NCBI RefSeq assembly: GCF_910596095.1 | Contig: NC_056539.1 | Coordinates: 11,349,501 to 11,413,500, forward strand | Direction: 5' to 3' | DNA length: 64,000 nt | Origin: Thunnus maccoyii | Lineage: Eukaryota > Chordata > Actinopteri > Scombriformes > Scombridae | Shown: positions 13,354-25,251 of the stretch, piece by piece | Layout: the number at the start of each line of letters is the position of its first letter | Position numbering within the stretch: position 1 is the first letter of the stretch | Position numbers and translations under genes: made by a program | The notes under the pieces: model-generated | Seen by the model: only the letters and a program-made list of their open reading frames with translations | Database searches by the model: none | Told to the model about the DNA's origin: nothing

Positions 13354-13432
13354 AGGCGCTCTGTGTGGTCAGAAAACTGGATCTGTGTGCTCAGACAGCC
13401 GAACTGATGAGGAGACACTGCATACCGCGAAG
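13354..13432 (+). other. Orphan exon-like segment
   Basis: A pyrimidine-rich acceptor (CATTTTTCTTTCAG) precedes 79 nt open in one frame (EALCVVRKLDLCAQTAELM...), followed by the donor AAG|GTATTC. The local GC content is higher than its surroundings. I do not recognise the protein, and no partner exon was found within several kb. It could be one exon of a gene with long introns that extends outside the window, a pseudoexon, or chance. Confidence 0.3.
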
Positions 13433-13675
13433 GTATTCTGTATAAGCATGTGTATATGCATATATCTGCATGTGTGTGTGTATGAGAGTGAGGCAGATGT
13501 CACCCTATATTTCTAGATTACCTGAGACTCTGAATGTCTCAGTCAGACTTTAAGTACTGTAAAAAAGACCCTTTATGTGTCTCTTTTGATGAGGAATAAG
13601 AACTACGGCAACTGTTTGAATTTACCCAATTTATGACAGTTTTGTAAACTCCTTCCCTGAACAGCGATTGTCCAG

Positions 13676-14090
13676 TCGACGCTTAACAGCTGTAACTAGG
13701 CATGGTGGGCCTGTCAAGCTTTGGATTTATCTTCATGTTGAAGTGGTATGCATGGGGTTGTAGTAAGAGTAATGGTTTGTGGTTTTCTTTTTTAACACTA
13801 TAAAATCAGAGAGCAAAAGTGTAAGTCGTAGTGAAAAAAGTGAAATGTTAGTATTTTGCCCTCCTTGACTAGGAAATTTGAGATGTGCTACCTTTTTTTA
13901 AATATTTTTGGAACATGCCTACTGGATTTTGGGTTTAGCACTCCACTGAGAATAGTTGTTGAAGCGCAACCTCCTTTTCCAATTCAGATTTAACACTGTA
14001 TTTGTCTGCTCTAACATAAGCTGCAAATGTTAGTATGTCTGGCTAACTAGCTTACTACCTACGGTAACCCAACATTATTTCAAGGCCAAG
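13676..14090. repeat. Left-flank block paralogous to ~55,045-55,310
   Basis: CTAGGCATGG...GCCTGTCAAGCTTT, then TATGCATGGG, then CTGCAAATGTTA and AGCTTACTACC, occur in the same order at 55,056-55,285. The two copies are diverged and non-coding. Together with the 7.5-8.8 kb block they show that the left and right sides of the array are collinear paralogues. Confidence 0.7.
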
Positions 14091-14126
14091 GCAGAATTTC
14101 ATTCTACATTATTTTGTGGGGTTCCA

Positions 14127-14195
14127 GGGCTTACATTTACATTTATAAATTTGGCAGATGCTTTGTACTTACAAAGTGATGTGCAAATGAGGTTT
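14127..14195. repeat. Teleost SINE-like motif (diverged)
   Basis: TTACATTTACATTTATAAAT, followed by TTGGCAGATGCTTTGTACTT and ACAAAGTGATGTGCAAATGA, resembles the abundant fish repeat core TTACATTTA...GGCAGACGCTTTTATCCAAAGCGACTTACA. It is short and diverged. Confidence 0.5.
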
Positions 14196-17100
14196 GATAA
14201 TAAGTGCCTCAACACTCAGTTCCATGTTCCACAAATGCTTTTTCTTTATTTGAATATTTTGCTTGGGACAACTTTTGCCTCATGTCTTTTAGCACATACA
14301 TGCAGCCATTAAATTAAGATATATGATTCCTTTACAGGGTTCTCATTTTAAAACAAGCAAGCTGGAAACATTAAAAGGTCAGCTGGAGGCAGTGTTTTCA
14401 ACCAATTAATGGAGCCAATGTTAGCTTAATTAGCTAGCTAGATATTCTGACAAAAACGCCAACAGCAGGAGTCAACAAAATCAATGGTTGCTGGCTAGAA
14501 ATGAGAAGTCTACTTTCTGTCTATAATCACTGAACCATTGTTTAAGATTTTACCAAGAATTTCTAGAGGTAATCTGCAACTGTCATCACTGTTAACTGCA
14601 TATGTGCCAGAGCATAGCAACAGTAACTATTGGGGGGTGGGATTAAGCAAATTGTCTGATTCACTGGATAATGTTAGTTTTTGCTTTATATCACAAGGGA
14701 AATTAGATGTTTATCTTCACCTCTGAGATTTCTTCAATTTTTTTCTGTATTTTTTGGGGGGAGGTTTGGGCGGATGGGGCTTGTAATATTGGGTTATTAA
14801 CACAAACCCCACAATTTATCACAATGATCACATATATCCCAATTTATCAAGCCCAATATTGGAATATTGGCTTAGATAAATAAAACTGACTAGACTTGAC
14901 TTCTCAAACTCTATAACCTTAACCCTAACCCTTTTCATGTAATAACCCCAGACTAGACTGAACCAGACCAAGATTCAGGTCTTGTTGTACACGTTTTGTA
15001 ATTAAAAGTGGGTTTATACCATTTCCTCATTTTTGACTGGTCCACTTCAAAGGCTTGACGAATAGTAGAAATTAATACACGAAAGCTTTTTAGCTACCGG
15101 TATCACTTTTCTTGCAAAAAATGGGGCCTAAATGTTTTGCTGGAAGAGCTTCATTCTTCAACAAAATGAAAGGGAGTAAAAAGAGGAAAATTCCCATCCT
15201 CTTATTATGCTGGTTTAAATCTGATACATCTAAATATGAATTCCATGTCTAAAGCGGATAGACACCATATGTTTTTTGGATTGAAATGGTTTAAGCAGAA
15301 AAGAAAAACACCCATAGAGCTGATATAATTTATGTCGTTCAAGGCTCAGTCAAATTATTTGTCTCTTTTCTCTCTCTTTTTTCTTGCCTTGTTATTTGAG
15401 CAGAGAATCAGTTATTGGCATTAAGCCACCTGTAGTTTTCTCAGGTAATTACAAACATTCATAAACTGTCTGAGTATTCATATTTTCATTGTTTAGGTCA
15501 ATATTGTGGGGGTTTGTGGGTGCTTACACAACTACATTGGACAGCTGTGAATGAACAAAACAGTCAACAAGAAATTAAGGATGTGCCACTGATGTAGTTT
15601 GTTTGCAGTTAACACCCACAAGAAGCCTCTGATGAAATAAACACAGCATGGCTTAGTAGTGGAGCGAAATGTGCTGAGGATGTGTTGAGGGTAACAGCAC
15701 ATCCTCTACAGAAAGCACAAGCAGAAATAAGATTAATCAATTTAAGATATTGATATTGGTTTATTAGATATACATATTGGTTTGAATCATATGGAAGAAT
15801 ATCTGGTCTGCTACTGAGGTTCTGGTAAGTGCAGTAGGACTGACTGTCAGATGAGAGGCCAAAATCTGCATCAGAAGTCTTTTCCATGAAATGTGAGTCT
15901 GTGGTGGGAAAGTGAACTTTACACACATGCAAACACGCACACACTTTGATAAGAAAAACACATTTTCCTGTGTTTCACAACAGTGAAAACATTGCATCTT
16001 ATGAGTATTTATTCCAAATTGACAAGTCCATTATTAATACCTTTCTCTTGCTATTTCAATTAGTGCCATTTAAATAAAATGCACTGCAGGTTTAAGATAT
16101 GAGTCATTTTCAGAGCTTTCCTAACTATAGAGCTGCATGAAGTCTGAACAATTTCTGTTTTTAAAGTGGTGACAGTTACATTTTTTTGGCATTTTTGTCA
16201 TGAAATTGGTCATTTTAAATGAAACTCACATGTATTACAGATCACAGCACCGTACAATGACATTAAGAGAAAATGAGAGGCACTTTGTGGAGAGGCATTA
16301 AAATTCAGATTTATCAGTGAGGTGAAGGCAATGCTATACAGAAAACACACATTTTGAGCTTGGGGGCAAAATCAAAATAACTGCCAGTGCTACATCCTTT
16401 TCTAGTTTATTGGATGTTTTCATTATGCACTGTCTGTCAAAGTTCATTTGAACAGCACATACCTCATTTTAAGTGAGTATAAACAGTCAAAGGCCTGACT
16501 TGGAAGAAAAATGTTTTATTGAAATCACAGGTGCACCTGACAATGCTTTCTTGTCTTTCTCTTGCAAAATCTCTCCAGGCATCAACAGCTAGCTCTGTCT
16601 ATTTGTGTAGCATTACTTTTCCAGCTGTGAAAATACTGCTTAAATAGTTTTAAAATGAATGAATGACCTTTTATTCATGCAGGCTTAAAACAAGTGGCTG
16701 GAGGTGTAATTACAAACCTTCGCTTGTTTGACAGCTACTCTGTTCATATTACTAGAGGACAGGTGATTAGGCATGAGGCATTAGTTAGAAAATGCAGTTG
16801 TATGTTAAATCTTTTCATCCTGAGAAAGGAAATGTTTACTGCTGATTGCATCATGTTTTGAATAACCACAAGGCTATGCGTGCTGTTTGTTCTGTAGTTT
16901 CCATTTCAGTGTAAATGACAACATCAAAGCAAAAAGATAGCAGTTTACTGTGGTTTGTGTCACAGACCTTATGGGATGCTGTGGAACAAGCATTATCAGT
17001 GTGAATTTCATAAACGGATGTTCAATTTAGTAGGGTGGTGTGTCAAACCTCAGAACTTTTTTTGAGCACTGGCTGAATTATGTGTATGAGTATTGAAAAC

Positions 17101-18989
17101 ACTCTTCTTCCTTCCTGCTGATGTAGTGCAGAACAGTTGTATGTATGCACTGAAAACATCAAACAAAACCTCAGCAGAGTCCTCTAAATTTGTTACTTTA
17201 TTATCAGTAAATGTTTTGGTATTTTCTTCTGAATCTGGATCAGCATTAAAATGCACATAGTGATAGCAAACCATACAATACATGTGCCAGATTGTATTCT
17301 TTCAAGTAAGTGGAGTAGTTCTTGAGCAAACAGTGAAAATTTTCAAGAATCTATCTAATCTATCTTGCGATGATTATCTATGGTTAACAACCTAGACCAT
17401 GGTGCAATAATGAGACTGCTAAAAGGACAAGATGAGGTCAGGTCAGGCGTCATCAGTGTTTTGCTGGCATCATATTGTGCAACTGAAGAGTGATAGTGTC
17501 AATAAACAGAAATTAAGTCTGGTTTTGTGGAAGTATATCATAACCATCTTGTGAGGTCAGCAATATTGTCTAATTTCAGCCAAACTGAATGTGTGAGCAT
17601 ATGTGTGTGTGTGAGTGTGTGGAGCCCATTTGGGAATGCTGTCTTATTTCTGTCTGGGAACTGTCTTATTTCTCCTGAAAACGGTGATGTGTTCCCATCA
17701 CAGAGGCTGAGCTACAGTCTTGGAATCCAGACTTGTCCTGTCCTTTCTTGTGGACAGGAAGTGCTTCTGTTTGGCAGCTTGCATCTCCAGAACACTGGGC
17801 CACTCCACAGTTAGTAAGCCATAATCCTACTGTGAGAAAGAGCATATATGAAAGAGCATACATCAGGGATGCACGGTTATAGGTGGGAGAAAGAGTGATG
17901 TGAGGATGAAGTTGAATAACTCTGACTATATTTGTGTAAAACAAGAAAGACATATGTAAGAACAACACAGACATGAGTCAGCTAATATGTAGATAATTGT
18001 TGAAAACAGTCAGTATCACATCAGGGTGGCTTGGGGGCCATAAATCTCTTTTACCATATGTGATTTCGGTTAAACCCACAGTTTGATACTGTGAATGTTT
18101 AAGGAATGTCTGTTTCTATGTCTGTTGCTTTTCATTGTTGTCATTTTCCTTTCTTCTTAATAAACATGCAATTTGCACCGTGATTGATGTTTTTTATGAC
18201 TGTTATTGCATTCCCCCTTTCCTTGTTGCTGTGTCCAATGGCTAAACCAGCTAGTCCTCTCAGCCCCATGGTGCCTATAAAAGTGACGGCCTAAAGATAA
18301 AGGCCCTGCTTTACCAAGCAAGTTCTCCTCTGCATCCCGTCCTGTAATTCCCATTATGGTCCTGGACTCCAGGAGCTCACATCCCAAAAACCTGTTCTCT
18401 CATGTCCTTCTCATCCTCCCCCACCTTGTATTTTTTCCCCCCTCTTCAACACACGCAAACTCTATTGTGCATCGTTCAAAACTATTATAATAACATTTTT
18501 ACTAAGATATCAGGCGGACATACTTGAGTCTAGACTGAGGTGTGAAGAGATGTAACGGACATATTTGTATTCTGTGGTCAGTTGGCTGCATACTTTCAGG
18601 CTTGTGAAACTATTTTCAGTGTTGCATGGCTCTTCAAATCTTTTTGATACAGAGCCTCATTCACATGTTTGGTCCAAAATTATTGTTCTGATCCACCATC
18701 CAAAATCCTTTTTCATCTCTCATTGGTTGCTAAAACACAGCCATAGCCTACGATACAGCAGTGCCTTGAAAGTGTATTTTCCGTCATGTGTGCCAAACTG
18801 AAACAAATAGGCCTGCTGAGCACACAAGCTATGAACAGACATTATAAATAGCTTTTGATTTATGTCACAAATGCATTTTCCTAATAAAGAAATGATTATA
18901 GTTTGGCTCCTTTCTTAAAAGGAAAAATTAAGATTTACCGAAATATTCTTTTACTTTAATGCTGATTTATAAAAATGCAGTCTACTGAC
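14196..18989. other. Non-coding flank, nothing recognised
   Basis: About 4.8 kb of AT-rich intergenic DNA with a short GT run near 17,600. Open frames are short and unsupported. Nothing else recognised. Confidence 0.5.
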
Positions 18990-19599
18990 TGATCTCCTTT
19001 TCCCTTCAACAGACCTTGATGACTTCTTCATTCCTCTGGTAGCTCAGTGGTCACATTTAACTTTAAGTTCCATGAACCACACTTTCAAACTCATTCTATT
19101 TTCATGCACTGTGTTATGATGTGATAACATCAGAATAATGTTACCTTTGGGACCATGTGACAGACATACAGGCTCCTCTGAGAGAGTGACGACTTTGAAC
19201 AAGAAATGCTCCTAGAGGTCTTCAAAGCGGTGCATGTTACCACAGAGGAATCAGTACCTAAATTGTGACCAGGTATAACACAGTTTACTACACTGATCTG
19301 ATTTATGCTGAAGCGTGTACCATTACCCTGCAGTCATGGACATACTTAAGAAGTGACTTTTAATGTGATGTAAATTTCAGGAAATTAAAATCCAGGCCAG
19401 ATATTTGTGATAAAAAAAAGTGTTAAATTTAAAGCATTGTTTACCTATCAAAAATCTTGACTTGAAATATCAAAATATCTAAATACAATAACAAATATAC
19501 TCAGCAAATATACTCAGGCAGTATGTAATCAGACATGAAAATGTCAAAATCTTTTGTCATGCTCTGTAGGTGACAGAGGCACCCTCCTTATGAATGTGG

Positions 19600-19738
19600 G
19601 TCAAAACCACATTGTTTGCATATGCACATTCCACAAACGCTTCCTTCTATCTCTAATACAGCAGAGCATTTAAAGACTGAAATTGTCGGTGATGTGTGCC
19701 ATTGATCTTCAGTAGCTCAAGTGGACTGTGATCTCACC
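19600..19738 (+). promoter_or_regulatory. Proximal promoter of protease 1
   Basis: The ~135 bp before the ATG are nearly identical in copies 1, 2, 3 and 5, although sequence further upstream of copy 1 is diverged. Conserved elements are ACCACA (19,606-19,611, a RUNX-core match on the reverse strand), the octamer-like GTTTGCATATGC directly after it, and a TATA-like CATTTAAAG (19,667-19,675) about 65 bp before the start codon. RUNX sites are known in mammalian granzyme promoters. Function here is inferred. Confidence 0.45.
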
Positions 19739-21278
19739 ATGAATATCCAGTGTAAACTTGTTATACTGATACTTGCACTGACTCTTGATGATCAAGGTAA
19801 GTTAAGCATAGTTTATAATGTACATACAGGGTATTATAGTAGCATTATAGTAACATGTATATATATGTTTTATATTCATTTATTTATTTTCCTCTCCTAG
19901 TTCATACAGGGAAAATTATTGGAGGTCATGAGGCTGTGGCACATAGCAGGCCTTACATGGCACTTTTGGAGATGAAGATGCCAAGTGGTAAAACAAAACA
20001 CTGTGGTGGCTTTCTTCTGAATGAGGATTTTGTGATGACTGCAGCCCACTGTCAAGCCAAGTAAGTTGAACAAACTTTATGTTTACCTACTGACACGGAT
20101 GATTCTAGGAATTCTGGGTCCCCTGATAGAATTCCTCATCCCAAAAACCAAGACTCTCTTATTTGTCCCCACATGTATTAAGATTGCAGCAATACATGAT
20201 ATCTATGTAGTAAATATGCTCTGTGATGGCTTTGTGAATACAACATAAATTTAAGTCTCTTAATATTTTCATATTGTGAATGCAAAGCCTACACAGAAAA
20301 AAAACTAGTTTATTCTTAGATCATGTTTTGCATTTAATTTCATGTCATTTCAGGTCCTACACAGTCTTACTAGGAGTTCACATTTACAGAGAAAAAACTA
20401 ATGGCATACAGGAAATACCTGTGGACCAAACATTTCCACATAAGGACTACAATGCAACTGACTTGACAAATGACATAATGTTACTCAAGGTAAAACATAG
20501 ATTAATGCCTTTAAAATTATTGCAATTAATAGCAAAAATTTTATTTTTGTTTATTTTTGGAATTTTAAATTTTTGTTTGTGATTATTTGCAAATGCTCTA
20601 TTGAATGCATATATCAAAAAGAGAACTTAAATAATGCATGCACATCCCTGAACAATAAATAATCAGATAATGTGTTAGTAACAGATAAATGTAAGTATTG
20701 GAGAAATCTGAATTGATATTTTACCTTCATACTTGTTTTGTTTTTTGTTTTTATTTCTCCCTGTTCCACAAGTTGAGCTCCAAGGCACATTTCAGCAACA
20801 CTGTGAAACCCATTGGTCTCGCAGGTCAAGGTGACAGCTCTCTGCCAAAATCATGTATAGTCTCCGGCTGGGGCACAACAGGCATCAACAAAGGACATAT
20901 GTCTCATAGACTCATGGAAGCCAATGTAACACTAAGTGATGAAGAGCAGTGTGTTGTAGAAAACTCATACTGCTCTCAGGGAGACATTGGACCGGGTGTG
21001 GTACGTACATTTATAACATTTATAACATAACATGGACAAACAAACGTTGGTCAACAATGATACTTGATTCACTGGTGTTGAGGAATCACTGCATCCTGTA
21101 TATGTACTTCCAGGGAGACTCTGGTGGTCCACTGGTCTGTGAAGATGGAAAGGCATACGGGGTGGTGTCCTCCGCCTTCAGTCCACATGGAGGTGGCCCA
21201 AAAATGTACAATTATGCCAAGATTCCTGACTATAGATACTGGATCGATTCATTCATGAAATATAATGGAAAGCTCTAA
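19739..21278 (+). CDS. Granzyme/chymase-like serine protease, copy 1
   Basis: Five exons: 19,739-19,796, 19,901-20,060, 20,354-20,489, 20,773-21,000 and 21,114-21,278, all with GT-AG introns (intron phases 1, 2, 0, 0), encoding 248 aa. Residues 1-22 form a signal peptide, followed by a GK dipeptide and the mature start IIGGHEA, typical of leukocyte granule proteases (granzyme B/H, chymase, cathepsin G, duodenase). The triad is His69 (TAAHC), Asp113 (NDIMLLK) and Ser197 (GDSGGP). Cysteine pairs 54-70, 146-203 and 178-185 are present. The Cys191-Cys220 pair (chymotrypsin numbering) is absent, as in that family, and position 189 falls on Gly. N-glycosylation sites: N106 and N169. The likely role is a secretory-granule protease of cytotoxic or mast-cell-like leukocytes, activated by dipeptide removal (cathepsin C). 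Exact orthology and specificity cannot be read from sequence alone. Confidence 0.9.
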
Positions 21279-22109
21279 TACATGTTACATTCAATTGACC
21301 AAATCCAATTTGAATTTACAATAGACTACTTCATTTAAATTGTATAACACTGGAGAATTTCAAAATTGATATTTAAGTTGCTGTTATCACTGGCCGCATA
21401 GCAATGACACTGCCAAATATGCTTTGCACAGATTTAAAAATTCAAAATATACTTTACTTCAATGTTTCTAAATCATATCTGTTTCTAAATCAATGAAATT
21501 TTCTTTAGGCAAGTTGAACCAAAACTCTGAAAAAAAAAAAATGATTTGGTCAGTTTATGTGACATGTTTTGGCTTTTTTAAGGCACAGCGGTTTTTCTGC
21601 ATGTTCTCTCAGTATTTCTGTGCACTTTGCTTATTGAGCATTAAATCAACAAAAAAGACAACACTGCCTCCTTGTGAACTGACTGTTTCGGCATTAAATA
21701 AGACTACTTTGTTTTATTACTCCTCCAAATGTAGACATTTTTAATTAATTGTATACAACTAGGAAGCTCACTTATGTTAAAAATAAACCTGCTTCACATC
21801 TCAAATGCACCACTGCCTCAATACACTTTGATTATCATTACTATTTCCAAATGTGACATCAGATGAAAAGTCAAAGTGCATGGTTTGTTTAAATGGACAT
21901 ATTTCATTGAATAAAAAAGCTGGAGTTGCACTAATGTGGCTCACCACAGCTCTTTCACTTGATCAATGCATCTCAATAAGCCTCTAATCTTAAATGGACT
22001 CGCTCCAAAAACATTGTCATCCTAAAGGAGATGACAGAGCGGAAAGGAAAGAAAGTCTTTATCTAATTTGCAGTTAAAGGAGATACTATGGTTTTGCGCG
22101 AGCTGTCAG
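21279..22109. other. 3' flank of protease 1
   Basis: Shared 3' sequence of the array unit, with two deletions (or missing insertions) relative to units 2, 3 and 5. AATAAA motifs occur near 21,782 and 21,911. No coding capacity is supported. The frame at 21,493-21,744 is not conserved among units. Confidence 0.6.
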
Positions 22110-22770
22110 CACACACCCTTGTTGAGCCACACACAAAGCAAGCCATTATGTACTCTTATCAATGTCTGCTGATGTGTTGAATCCACTTTATGCAGTTCTC
22201 TTAAACCATCATTCAGGTGGAGATCAATGATTAGGAACCACTGTCTGTGTAGTCAGGGATGGCTTTGGGAGTAAATTTATCTTCATCATATGGTGAAATT
22301 GTGGACCCAAGTATGCCTGATGTATCAATGAAAGGCTTGTGGTAGTCTGCACATAGGCTTAACTGCTTCAGGTGTGCAACACTCCCCTTAGCCTGTGGCC
22401 TCCACCTCTAGGCCCTCAACAATGAAAATGGTAAGGCTTTTTTAATTTCTAATAGTCCTGTGTCCATCTTATAAAGTGAGCCTTACCAAGAATGCACCAC
22501 CCTAAGTGAATCATGAACACAGTACAACATCAACATGACTGAAAAGTCTATCCCAGTCATCTCTGTTGCTTGATGAACACCTCAGTGTGCTATCAACTAA
22601 AACTATTTTTACAGGTTCAAGCAGACAATGTGAAGTCCCTCTATAAACGGAACCTGGAGCTGGACATTAAAAAAGAGTTGGAGATTAAAAAGCTCAAACT
22701 AGAAATTGAGCAACTTGAGTATGAGAAGGCAGTATTGCAGTGGATGGTACCTGAAAATGTTTTTGTTTAA
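22110..22770 (+). pseudogene. Harbinger Myb/SANT-like gene remnant, unit 1
   Basis: These are three former exons of the Myb/SANT-like protein that partners the PIF/Harbinger transposase. They are a CACACACCCTTGTTGAG piece after an AG at 22,108-22,109, a VEIND piece from 22,217 carrying stops, and the terminal coiled-coil exon 22,615-22,770 after TTTTTACAG. The last is open and encodes VKSLYKRNLELDIKKELEI followed by KKLKLEIEQLEYEKAVLQWM. The N-terminal SANT exons, still visible in unit 4, are absent here, so the gene is broken. It points tail-to-tail at the HARBI1 fragment. Confidence 0.7.
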
Positions 22771-22888
22771 GCATGATTGACATTGTATGCTTTGACTTTT
22801 TTTCTTTTCCCAGCAAAGGCAGACATTGTAATGAATAAACAAGTGATTGGTGAATTCTTTTTTGTTGTTTTTGTTGTTGTTACATTGT

Positions 22889-23405
22889 TTAGTGATGGCC
22901 TGTCTGATGGCTGTACCAGTGGAGTGATCGAGGGCGATGGGGTCCACAACGTCGGGTGCCATTAATGGCTCTCTCTTTCCTTATAGTGGCAATGTTGTGG
23001 AACACCACACATGCTGATGTTATTTGGCAAGCCTGCTTGGGAGAGACCCTCAGGCCACGGAGGCAGTTGAAACGAGACTTGATGACCCTGACAGTCAACT
23101 CTATCCTGACCCTGCATTTACAGAGAGCCACATTAAAACACCTTTGTAGTGGTGTCTGTGGGTCAGGATAAGGGGTCATCAAGTATCGTGTACATGCGTA
23201 TCCTCTGTCCCCCAGTAGAAGTCCTTTAAAATGTTGTGTTAATAAAAGGAGAGGAAATTACTTGATCAGTGTCACAGTTAAACAAGCAATAGAATTAACT
23301 GTGTATATTTGCCATAACTTGCTCAAACCGATGACCCGGTGACGACCGAGCCAGGCCATCTAGCATCCAGACTTGTGAACATGAATTGGTGGTCACAAGT
23401 CATCT
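22889..23405 (-). pseudogene. HARBI1-like Harbinger transposase remnant, unit 1
   Basis: On the minus strand, about 23,405 to 23,290, the frame reads CDHQFMFTSLDARWPGSV then TGSSV and a stop. In HARBI1 relatives this region is DARWPGSVHDS, so the catalytic Asp is replaced by Gly. A second block (about 23,225 to 22,889) reads GLLLGDRGYACTRYLMTPYP, then QRCFNVALCKCRVRIELTV and VIKSRFNCLRGLRVSP. It keeps the Glu-bearing helix of the DDE nuclease and ends IATIRKERAINGTRR. The N-terminal third is missing, so this is a dead DNA transposon gene. Confidence 0.8.
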
Positions 23406-24769
23406 GCAACGGCATTTTAGGTTAATTTCACAATGAAAGCACTGAGACAAAGTTACCAGTGACAGCTTTTTAAAGGGAACCCATTGTGTTTATTAATGGT
23501 GACAAAGTACTGTAAAAAACTTTGTGCTTTATGTGAATATTTCTGACAAATGTGCAAAGTCTACTGTGCAGCACTATTACAAAGACATAGTGTAGCTGCA
23601 TTATATTCGTCTTCATAAGTTGCAATATTAGTACCGTATCTCTCTTCTGACATTATATTGTAAAGCTATTTCTTTGTTTGTGACAGTGTTAGTGTTATCA
23701 CAGAGAAACTCAGCAGCTGACGTCAGGCTGCAGCTATAACGTCGTTCCTGTGGTTGCTTCCTCCTCCACACTCTGTTGTTTCTGATTCCACAGCGCGATA
23801 TTCAGCCTTGTATCATGAAACTAGTTTTCTTCCAAATATGATGATATTTTAAAGTCTTTAGTAGAATGATATTTTAGTGTCTGCTTTTCCCTATTGCTAG
23901 ATGGAGTGTTTTGGGAGACCCACCTTTGAGAGGGGAACTCTGGGTGCAGGCAACATGGAGGGAGGTTAAACATTATTCATTTCCATATACTACCCATACT
24001 GTAACGATACAGTGCTGGTTGAAAATCAGCAAAGTTTCCCTTTAATACATCCATGGTCTACACTCTAGCAACTCCAGCCAAACTTGCATTTGTGTTTCCT
24101 TTGCAAAAACCTGTTGGTTATTCCTCATACTCAAATACTTTCTCTTTTAAAAGCAAAGCATACTGTTTGAAAATACAAACATTATAGCATAAATCTAAGC
24201 ACTGTGTTGCTTGTCCGTGTATATTTTTCTATATAAGCACTCAAACCATCCAAGGGTTATGTTAGAATGAATAAGATTTCATCAATTACAACAAGGGTAA
24301 TAACATAGATTACAATTTTATTTAGAATACTGTACTATAATGCTAAGGCTAAGTAGTTCTACCCTGCAATACTCAAATAATGCTGTCTTTACATCCATAC
24401 TTTAAATCATCAGTACAAACTTGAAAACACATGAATGAATAGGCAATATAACAATAGTTCAGAAAAAAAGAAAAAACAAAACAGAAAAAACAGACAAAAT
24501 AGAAACAAATCCTTCCCTCATCACAACTGATTTTATTACTGTGAAGGAACAGGGGCATGAAGAGGACGCCAGTGGCTTATGTTCAGGAAAAAGGTCTAAC
24601 AGTGGTTGGCACAGTAAAAGACTACAGAAATTTTACTTACTAACTGTTGCCTGTCTCACAATTCAGGCTTCAGGATTTGGTGGGGAATCATTTTATTTCA
24701 AAACCTTAAAGACTGATCAAAATATTACTTTACCGTAATGTACAATAATTTAAATACAGTAATAAAAAT
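23406..24769. other. Unit 1 spacer
   Basis: Sequence shared with units 2, 3 and 4, probably the remaining Harbinger interior followed by spacer. No protein-coding capacity is supported. The frames at 24,373-24,558 (-) and 24,541-24,738 (+) recur only because the units are near-identical. Confidence 0.5.
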
Positions 24770-25117
24770 GGAGTGTGTCGACTGATCTCTTATGAGTTTT
24801 TCTTTTTTTTTGGCAGCTAAAAGGTCTAATTTCATGTTACTATAAGTTTCACTTTCAAACCACTGCTTGTTTACGCACTGTCTTATGACATGATAACATT
24901 AGAATAATGTTTCCTTTGGGGCTGTGTGATCTCTAAGAGAGCCATGGCACTGAGCATGAAATGCTAATAGATCTTCAGTAAATCTGCAAGGCTGTGTGTG
25001 TCACATCAGAGTCATCAATAAACCACACACACCATATGTAATTTATCAAACACTGAATAAAGACTTTTGACTTGTTCCTTGAAAATCTAACCTTTGTGAT
25101 AAGGGCCTCCTCCTCAA

Positions 25118-25251
25118 AACCACATTGTTTGCATATGCACACTACACAAACGCTTCCTTCTTTCTCTAATACAGCAGAGCATTTAAAGACTGAAATTGTC
25201 GATGATGTGTGCCATTGCTCTTCAGTAGCTCAAGTGGACTGTGATCTCACC
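25118..25251 (+). promoter_or_regulatory. Proximal promoter of protease 2
   Basis: The same ACCACA, GTTTGCATATGC and CATTTAAAG elements as in copy 1, at the same spacing to the ATG (25,252). Transcription is not demonstrated. Confidence 0.45.

Larger units (their letters stand above)
18990..24769 (+). repeat. Array unit 1: protease gene plus Harbinger fossil
   Basis: This is the most 5' unit of a direct tandem array. Its upstream part (ACTGACTGATCTCC at 18,990 onward) aligns with 24,785 onward in unit 2. The order is 5' flank, protease 1, 3' flank, Myb-like fossil, HARBI1 fossil, and a spacer ending in AATGGAGTGTGTC. Compared with units 2, 3 and 5, it lacks about 0.28 kb after 21,598 and about 0.43 kb after 21,778. 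Its 5' flank (18,990-19,600) is clearly more diverged than those of units 2, 3 and 5, as expected for the edge of an array that escapes homogenisation. Confidence 0.85.

Noticed and set aside
13209-13445. 78-aa frame as a complete small gene
   Set aside because: Only the 13,354-13,432 part has exon character. The upstream part contains the pyrimidine-rich acceptor tract, so a continuous gene is unlikely.
14917-14937. TTAACCCTAACCC telomere-like motif
   Set aside because: Only two imperfect repeats, consistent with chance. It is not an interstitial telomere array.
20066-20248. 60-aa open frame ([17 protein letters not shown]...) identical in four units
   Set aside because: It lies wholly in protease intron 2, and the introns are near-identical by recent duplication. 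There is no start context or family resemblance.
20698-21030. 110-aa frame starting upstream of protease exon 4
   Set aside because: It is intron 3 read-through into exon 4 and intron 4. The spliced gene model explains the conserved part.
22956-23171. 71-aa plus-strand frame recurring in four units (MPLMALSFLIVAMLWN...)
   Set aside because: It is the antisense shadow of the HARBI1-like C-terminal block.
24373-24558. 61-aa minus-strand frame recurring in the spacers
   Set aside because: Low-complexity Phe/Cys-rich translation over A/T-rich spacer. It recurs only because the spacers are duplicated.
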